NCBI GenBank assembly: GCA_021405325.1
Contig: QWII01000057.1
Coordinates: 1 to 64,000, forward strand
Length of the DNA: 64,000 bases
Direction: 5' to 3'
Origin: Caldilinea sp. CFX5
Lineage (GTDB): Bacteria; Chloroflexota; Anaerolineae; Caldilineales; Caldilineaceae
The notes beneath the pieces were generated by a model. That model was not told where the DNA came from and ran no database searches. It was given only the letters and a program-made list of their open reading frames with translations. Position numbers and translations under genes: made by a program. Positions within the stretch are counted from its first letter, which is position 1. Each line of letters begins with the position of its first letter. Shown one piece after another: positions 60,332 to 64,000 of the stretch.

Positions 60332-61147
60332 TTATTCTGTTGCCGAAAGACCGGCAGCACGTAGCTTCGCTTCCAGATCACGAATCCGGGCTTCCGCCTC
60401 GGCGCGTGCTTGCGCTTCGGCAGCCGCTTTGGCTTCCGCCTCGGTACGTGCTTGTATCTCTTGTTGGATCCGCTCCTCAGTTTCCATGGCTTGCTCGCGT
60501 ACTTCCAAGGCGTATTCGTTTGCTTCTAAGGCCCGTGCTTCAGCAATCCGTCGACGCTGGTTTAATTCGAGAAAAGTCAAAAACTGTTCGCCATTCGGGT
60601 AGTAAAGCTGTAATTCAGTTTTTATGGTTTCAAAGCGAATGCCTAAGCGTGGGCTATGCCACCCGTTCATCGGCGTAATCGGTTGCAAACGTCCTTGTGC
60701 ATCCCGCAACCAACCGCGCAGACGGCCACGATGGGGATCATAAAGATAATATTCCTCTACGCCATAGCGCTCGTAAAAAGCGAACTTTTCGTCCATCTCC
60801 TTTTTCCGGTTGCTGGGTGAGAGGACTTCAAAAACAACCTGCGGCGGGATATTCTCTTCCTGCCATTGCAAATAAGAGCCGCGATCCCCTTTGGGGCGGC
60901 CAAAGACGATCATGACATCAGGCGCTTGACAAATCTCTGGGTGTCCTTCAACGGGATACCAGAGCATATCGCCGGCAATGAAGACATCAGGGTTGTCTTC
61001 AAACAAAATTTCCGAATTGCCTTCAATCGTGACAATATAACGAAACTGTTTGCTGTTATCAGCCATTGGCTTGCCATCACTCTCCGGGTAGAGGATTGGT
61101 TGCGTTGATGATTGGGCCGGCGACGTTAGGACATTGGTGAAACTCAT
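60332..61147 (-). CDS. Uma2 (DUF820) family PD-(D/E)XK protein B
   Basis: A 271-residue Uma2-type protein. Triad outline: APDVMIVFG (Asp77), VVFEVLSPSN (Glu107), MDEKFAFYERYGVEEYYLYD (Lys121 and the YGV.EY signature). The C-terminal coiled coil (AEAKAAAEAQARAEAEARI) closely resembles that of protein A. The ATG at 61147 has AAGGAG 5 bases upstream. It lies between the permease gene and the OppD-like ATPase gene. Confidence 0.85.
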   Translation of the reverse strand: MSFTNVLTSPAQSSTQPILYPESDGKPMADNSKQFRYIVTIEGNSEILFEDNPDVFIAGDMLWYPVEGHPEICQAPDVMIVFGRPKGDRGSYLQWQEENIPPQVVFEVLSPSNRKKEMDEKFAFYERYGVEEYYLYDPHRGRLRGWLRDAQGRLQPITPMNGWHSPRLGIRFETIKTELQLYYPNGEQFLTFLELNQRRRIAEARALEANEYALEVREQAMETEERIQQEIQARTEAEAKAAAEAQARAEAEARIRDLEAKLRAAGLSATE

Positions 61148-61204
61148 GATAGCTCCTTCCGCTGAACGACTCACGGTTTCTCCTATTTTATCATAAATCA
61201 GCCA

Positions 61205-62143
61205 TTACTTCCGCCCACGCAACCGGGGATTGGCAATTTCATCCAGCCCGATGGTGATTTGAAAGAGCGCCGTGAAGATCCAGATCAAGGCGATAATCGG
61301 AATGCCCCACCACCACCACATGCCACGTAGAATGGCGGCGGCGCTGATGGCATAGAAAATGGTCATGCCCAGCGTCGGAATACGGGTCGGGCCGAGGCCC
61401 AACACTTCCAGACCGGTGGCGGCGAGGATGGCGCCGGAGACGTTGCCCGTAAAGCTCGAGGCGAGATAGGGCAACATGTTGGGCATCATCTCTTTGAACA
61501 TAATGTCAAAGGAGGAAGCGCCGGAAAGCCGCGCCATCTGCACATAGCCCCGTTCGCGCAAGGTCAACACTTGGGCGCGAATCAAGCGGGTGGGGCCGGG
61601 CCAACTGAGGGCGGCCAGCAATAAGGCCATATTTTCCGGGCTGACCTGCTTGACAAAGGCCGCGATCACAATCAACACAACCAAGGTGGGGATGGTAATG
61701 ATCGAATCAGCCAGAGTACGGATCACGGTGTCCACCCAGCCGCCCACAAAGCCGGCGATAAAGCCCAGCATCACGCCAAAGCCGACGCTTAGGCCGGCCG
61801 CCAGCATGCCGATGCGCAAGGAACGGGGGGCGCCGACCAACAAGACGGCCAACATATCGCGCCCGCTGCTTTCTGTCCCCAGCGGGTGATCCCAGGTGGG
61901 TTGACCAAACCCGAGTTGCGGGTTGGCTTCCCCCCACGCCGGCGGGCGGTTGAGTGGTGACGAAGCCGGCAAGGCCAGCGCCGTATTATAAATGTACGGC
62001 CCCAACGGCCCCATCAAGAGGATCACCGCAATCATAAAGAGGCCGGTTAACAGCTTGGGATTGAGCCAGGGGGAATCAAAGCGGTTTAAGCGTGAGACGC
62101 GCCGTGGTTTGGCTTGGTTGAGAGTTTCAGCAGTTGCAGTCAT
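61205..62143 (-). CDS. ABC transporter permease (OppC/DppC-like)
   Basis: A 312-residue inner-membrane permease with six helices (the first near residues 34-52) and the BPD-type coupling loop (LSGASSFDIMFKEMMPNMLPYL, given as two parts here). The N-terminal ~30 residues are basic and cytoplasmic. GTESSGRDMLAVLLVGA is characteristic of the OppC branch. It forms the channel with OppB. Octamer palindrome DNA lies between it and the OppB gene. Confidence 0.92.
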   Translation of the reverse strand: MTATAETLNQAKPRRVSRLNRFDSPWLNPKLLTGLFMIAVILLMGPLGPYIYNTALALPASSPLNRPPAWGEANPQLGFGQPTWDHPLGTESSGRDMLAVLLVGAPRSLRIGMLAAGLSVGFGVMLGFIAGFVGGWVDTVIRTLADSIITIPTLVVLIVIAAFVKQVSPENMALLLAALSWPGPTRLIRAQVLTLRERGYVQMARLSGASSFDIMFKEMMPNMLPYLASSFTGNVSGAILAATGLEVLGLGPTRIPTLGMTIFYAISAAAILRGMWWWWGIPIIALIWIFTALFQITIGLDEIANPRLRGRK

Positions 62144-62162
62144 TCTTTAGTCCTAAGTCACA

Positions 62163-62298
62163 TAGTCGCGTAGTCGTTTAGTCGCGTAGTCGTTTAGTCG
62201 TGTAGTCGTGTAGTCGTGTAGTCGTTTGGTCATCTAGTTGTTGTGTCAACGGACGGATACGACGACGCGACAATGCGACGAACTGACCACGCGACGCC
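62163..62298. repeat. Octamer palindrome inside the ABC operon (oppB-oppC gap)
   Basis: Ten in-phase 8-base units, of the kind TAGTCGCG and TAGTCGTG, span 62163-62242. The other arm (62255-62298) consists of octamers of the kind CCACGCGA and CGACGCGA. It fills the gap between the OppB stop (62302) and the OppC start region. The octamer types match those at 3073. Confidence 0.85.
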
Positions 62299-62301
62299 AT
62301 A

Positions 62302-63315
62302 TTATGAACCTTTTTCCAGGGTAATACGCGGGTCGATCAGCGGGTAGATCATGTCCAGGATGAAGACCATCGTGGCAGTGCTGGCGATCAGAATGAAGAC
62401 AATCCCTTGCATCAGCGTGTAATCGCTGTTCACAATGCCCAGATAGAGCAGATAGCCCATGCCCGGATAGCGGAAGATATATTCCAACAGGGCGGAACCG
62501 CCGGCAATGCCACCCAGGCTCAAGGCCAGCGCAGTTACTTGGGGCAGAATGGAATTGCGTATGCCATATTGAAAGAAGACGCGCGTTGGATGTAAGCCTT
62601 TGGCCTCGGCCAGGATCATATAATCTTCGCCGTCGGTCGTTACCATCATGCCGCGCATGCCTAAGGCCCAGAAGCCCATGCTGGCCAGCACCAGGGCTAG
62701 GGCAGGCAGCGTGCCATGATAGATGACGCTTTTGATAAAGGGCCAGTTAAAGCCTCTTTCGAATTCACTGGCATACGCGCCATTCGGCGGAAACCAGTTG
62801 AGCCAGAAGGCAAAGACATAAATAAGCAAGATGCCCAGCATAAAGAAGGGCACGGAGGTAAAGGTCATGCTGACGGGCAAGAGTTGCTTCACCCATCCCG
62901 GGGTGCGGCGCCAGGCCAAAATCGCGCCAATCGTGTTGCCGATCACAAAGGAGATGAGCAAGGCGATCACCAGCAGCCCAATTGTCCAGGGTATGGCGCG
63001 CGCCACCATTTCATTGACCTTCGACGGAAACGAGGCTAATGAATAGCCTAGATCCAGGGTGAGGATGTTCCCCAGATAGCGAAAATATTGTTCATAGAGC
63101 GGACCATCCAGGCCAAAACGGGCGCGCCAGCGATCAATCAGATCACCGGCATTTTCAATATAGCCCGACTGGGCCGTTAACCGGGCAACCATCGCCGCCA
63201 CCGGATCGCCGCCGCCAATGCGCGGGATAAAAAAGATCAGCGTTGCGCCCAACCAAATGGTTAACAAAAACATGCCAAAGCGGCGCAAGACATAACTTAG
63301 GGTAAGACCGCCCAT
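62302..63315 (-). CDS. ABC transporter permease (OppB/DppB-like)
   Basis: A 337-residue permease. It has the typical N-terminal helix (FGMFLLTIWLGATLIFFIPR), a large periplasmic loop, and the BPD signature region EAKGLHPTRVFFQYGIRNSILP. Six helices are visible. AAGGA stands 6 bases before the ATG. It is the first permease gene after the solute-binding protein, from which an octamer palindrome separates it. Confidence 0.93.
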   Translation of the reverse strand: MGGLTLSYVLRRFGMFLLTIWLGATLIFFIPRIGGGDPVAAMVARLTAQSGYIENAGDLIDRWRARFGLDGPLYEQYFRYLGNILTLDLGYSLASFPSKVNEMVARAIPWTIGLLVIALLISFVIGNTIGAILAWRRTPGWVKQLLPVSMTFTSVPFFMLGILLIYVFAFWLNWFPPNGAYASEFERGFNWPFIKSVIYHGTLPALALVLASMGFWALGMRGMMVTTDGEDYMILAEAKGLHPTRVFFQYGIRNSILPQVTALALSLGGIAGGSALLEYIFRYPGMGYLLYLGIVNSDYTLMQGIVFILIASTATMVFILDMIYPLIDPRITLEKGS

Positions 63316-63339
63316 GAGAATTCCTTATCACAAACAAAA

Positions 63340-63445
63340 CAGTAGGACAGTAAAACAGTGGGCCAGTAAGGCAGTAGGTCAGTAAGACAGTGAGATCCGT
63401 CCTGTATCCCACTGCCTTACTGATCTACTGTTTTACTGTCTCACT
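63340..63445. repeat. Octamer palindrome inside the ABC operon (SBP-oppB gap)
   Basis: In-phase units of the kind CAGTAGGA and CAGTAAGA run from 63340 to 63395. Complementary octamers (ACTGTTTT, ACTGCCTT kind) run from 63411 to 63445. The solute-binding protein gene's stop (63435-63433) and its final codons lie inside the right arm. Confidence 0.85.
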
Positions 63446-64000
63446 TCGTCGGCGGTGGGCCAGCCCGTCCAGTAGGTGGTGTTGAACGGAATGATCTTCT
63501 TGGCTTGGGTGATCGGAATGACCGGCAGGTTCTTGAACCAGATGGTCATGGCTTCGTTGAAGAGTTCCTGCACTTTGGGATCGCCCAAGGGCAGCGTACC
63601 CATTTCATCAACCAGCGCGCTATAGGCTTCAGCGTCCGCACCTTGCCAGCGCCAGCCGTTACCATTGGCGCGTTCGCCAACCGGCACGAGCCATTTCACG
63701 TTGAATTGGTCGAGGGAGGCCCACGGTTCATTGACGGAACCACAGGTCTGCCAACCCATCTTGGCCTGGAGATTACCCTTGAGGAATTCTTCACCCCATT
63801 GGGCGCCGGCCATGTTGCGGGTAGTGGCGTTGATGCCAAAGGCTTGCAATTGTTCGACCACAACCTGGGCGATGCGTTGCTTTTCAATGAACGCCTCGTG
63901 GGTCACAATGTCAAGGGTGAGTTCCTGGCCATCCTTTTCATAGTAGCCGTTAGCATTCTTGGCGTAGCCCTTGCCTTCGATAATCTCAGCAGCTTTGGCC
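63433..64000 (-). CDS. ABC transporter solute-binding protein, family 5 (N-terminus outside window)
   Basis: Open to the window edge. The ~188 residues present are the C-terminal lobe of a periplasmic or lipoprotein family-5 binding protein: [46 protein letters not shown], and the terminal [19 protein letters not shown]. The EGKGY region followed by YEKDG is the common SBP_bac_5 hinge segment. It delivers a peptide or oligosaccharide to the OppB/OppC permease. The last codons (VRQ stop) coincide with the octamer palindrome. Start and signal peptide are beyond base 64000. Confidence 0.9.
   Translation of the reverse strand, partial: AKAAEIIEGKGYAKNANGYYEKDGQELTLDIVTHEAFIEKQRIAQVVVEQLQAFGINATTRNMAGAQWGEEFLKGNLQAKMGWQTCGSVNEPWASLDQFNVKWLVPVGERANGNGWRWQGADAEAYSALVDEMGTLPLGDPKVQELFNEAMTIWFKNLPVIPITQAKKIIPFNTTYWTGWPTADEVRQ

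Noticed and set aside
62163..62242. Possible CRISPR array from regularly spaced repeats
   Set aside because: Units are 8 bases with no spacers between them and no cas genes nearby.
1..64000. tRNA or rRNA genes
   Set aside because: No cloverleaf with a GTTCRA arm and no rRNA-like tract was found by eye in the gaps.

Overview
This 64 kb window looks like a chromosome fragment of a free-living bacterium, most probably a Chloroflexota member of the Anaerolineae/Caldilineae type. That placement is an inference from gene content: an rplU-rpmA-rpmE block, a BTAD/AAA/TPR giant regulator, Uma2 (DUF820) nucleases, several PhyH dioxygenases, an archaeal-type XPB-Bax1 pair, and a secreted protease with an N-terminal FLPLL tract. 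The DNA is moderately GC-rich and densely coded. I see no rRNA, tRNA, CRISPR array or intact insertion sequence.

Layout. 1-9.6 kb: a glycan locus with three glycosyltransferases (one fused to a glycoside hydrolase-like domain), a Gfo/Idh dehydrogenase, an MDR dehydrogenase, a UDP-galactopyranose-mutase-like flavoprotein and a DUF421 membrane protein. 9.8-16.7 kb, minus strand: a secreted HExxH protease, Bax1 nuclease plus XPB helicase, and a sulfatase. 16.9-19.9 kb: small genes, a HEAT-repeat gene, a MITE-like element beside a transposase remnant, and an autoregulated-looking small gene. 20-27 kb: uvrC overlapped by a large cNMP-binding/PH-domain membrane protein, a phosphoesterase, NAD kinase and a B-box-like membrane protein. 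27.2-36.6 kb: a decayed ATPase, the ribosomal block with promoter, structured leader and terminator, tdk, an HDAC-like deacetylase, glyA, a candidate ncRNA and the giant regulator. 36.8-53.3 kb, mostly minus strand: Nudix-like and DinB-like genes, an HNH/SH3 membrane protein, and a catabolic set (enolase-superfamily enzyme, amidohydrolase, prolyl iminopeptidase, old yellow enzyme, DapA-like aldolase, two PhyH enzymes, PhoD). 53.4-57.2 kb: dehydrogenases, an esterase and a DUF433/PIN-like toxin-antitoxin pair. 57.3-64 kb, minus strand: a peptide/oligosaccharide ABC importer with two Uma2 genes interleaved among its subunits.

How it works together. The ABC importer, the Gfo/Idh and DapA-like enzymes, the hydrolases and the sulfatase suggest uptake and breakdown of plant- or polymer-derived carbohydrates or acids. 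UvrC and XPB-Bax1 give two distinct nucleotide-excision-type capacities.

The most unusual signal is non-coding. Intergenic gaps are full of long inverted repeats. Several of them are built from 8-bp-periodic units in both arms, with a different octamer at different loci. They sit directly at gene ends, in several cases supplying the stop codon, and two of them separate cistrons inside the ABC importer operon. Other gaps carry a recurring CCAGTCACGGACTGG-type palindrome, a GTAGTAAAGACT-ended element, and two nested elements of about 200 bp.
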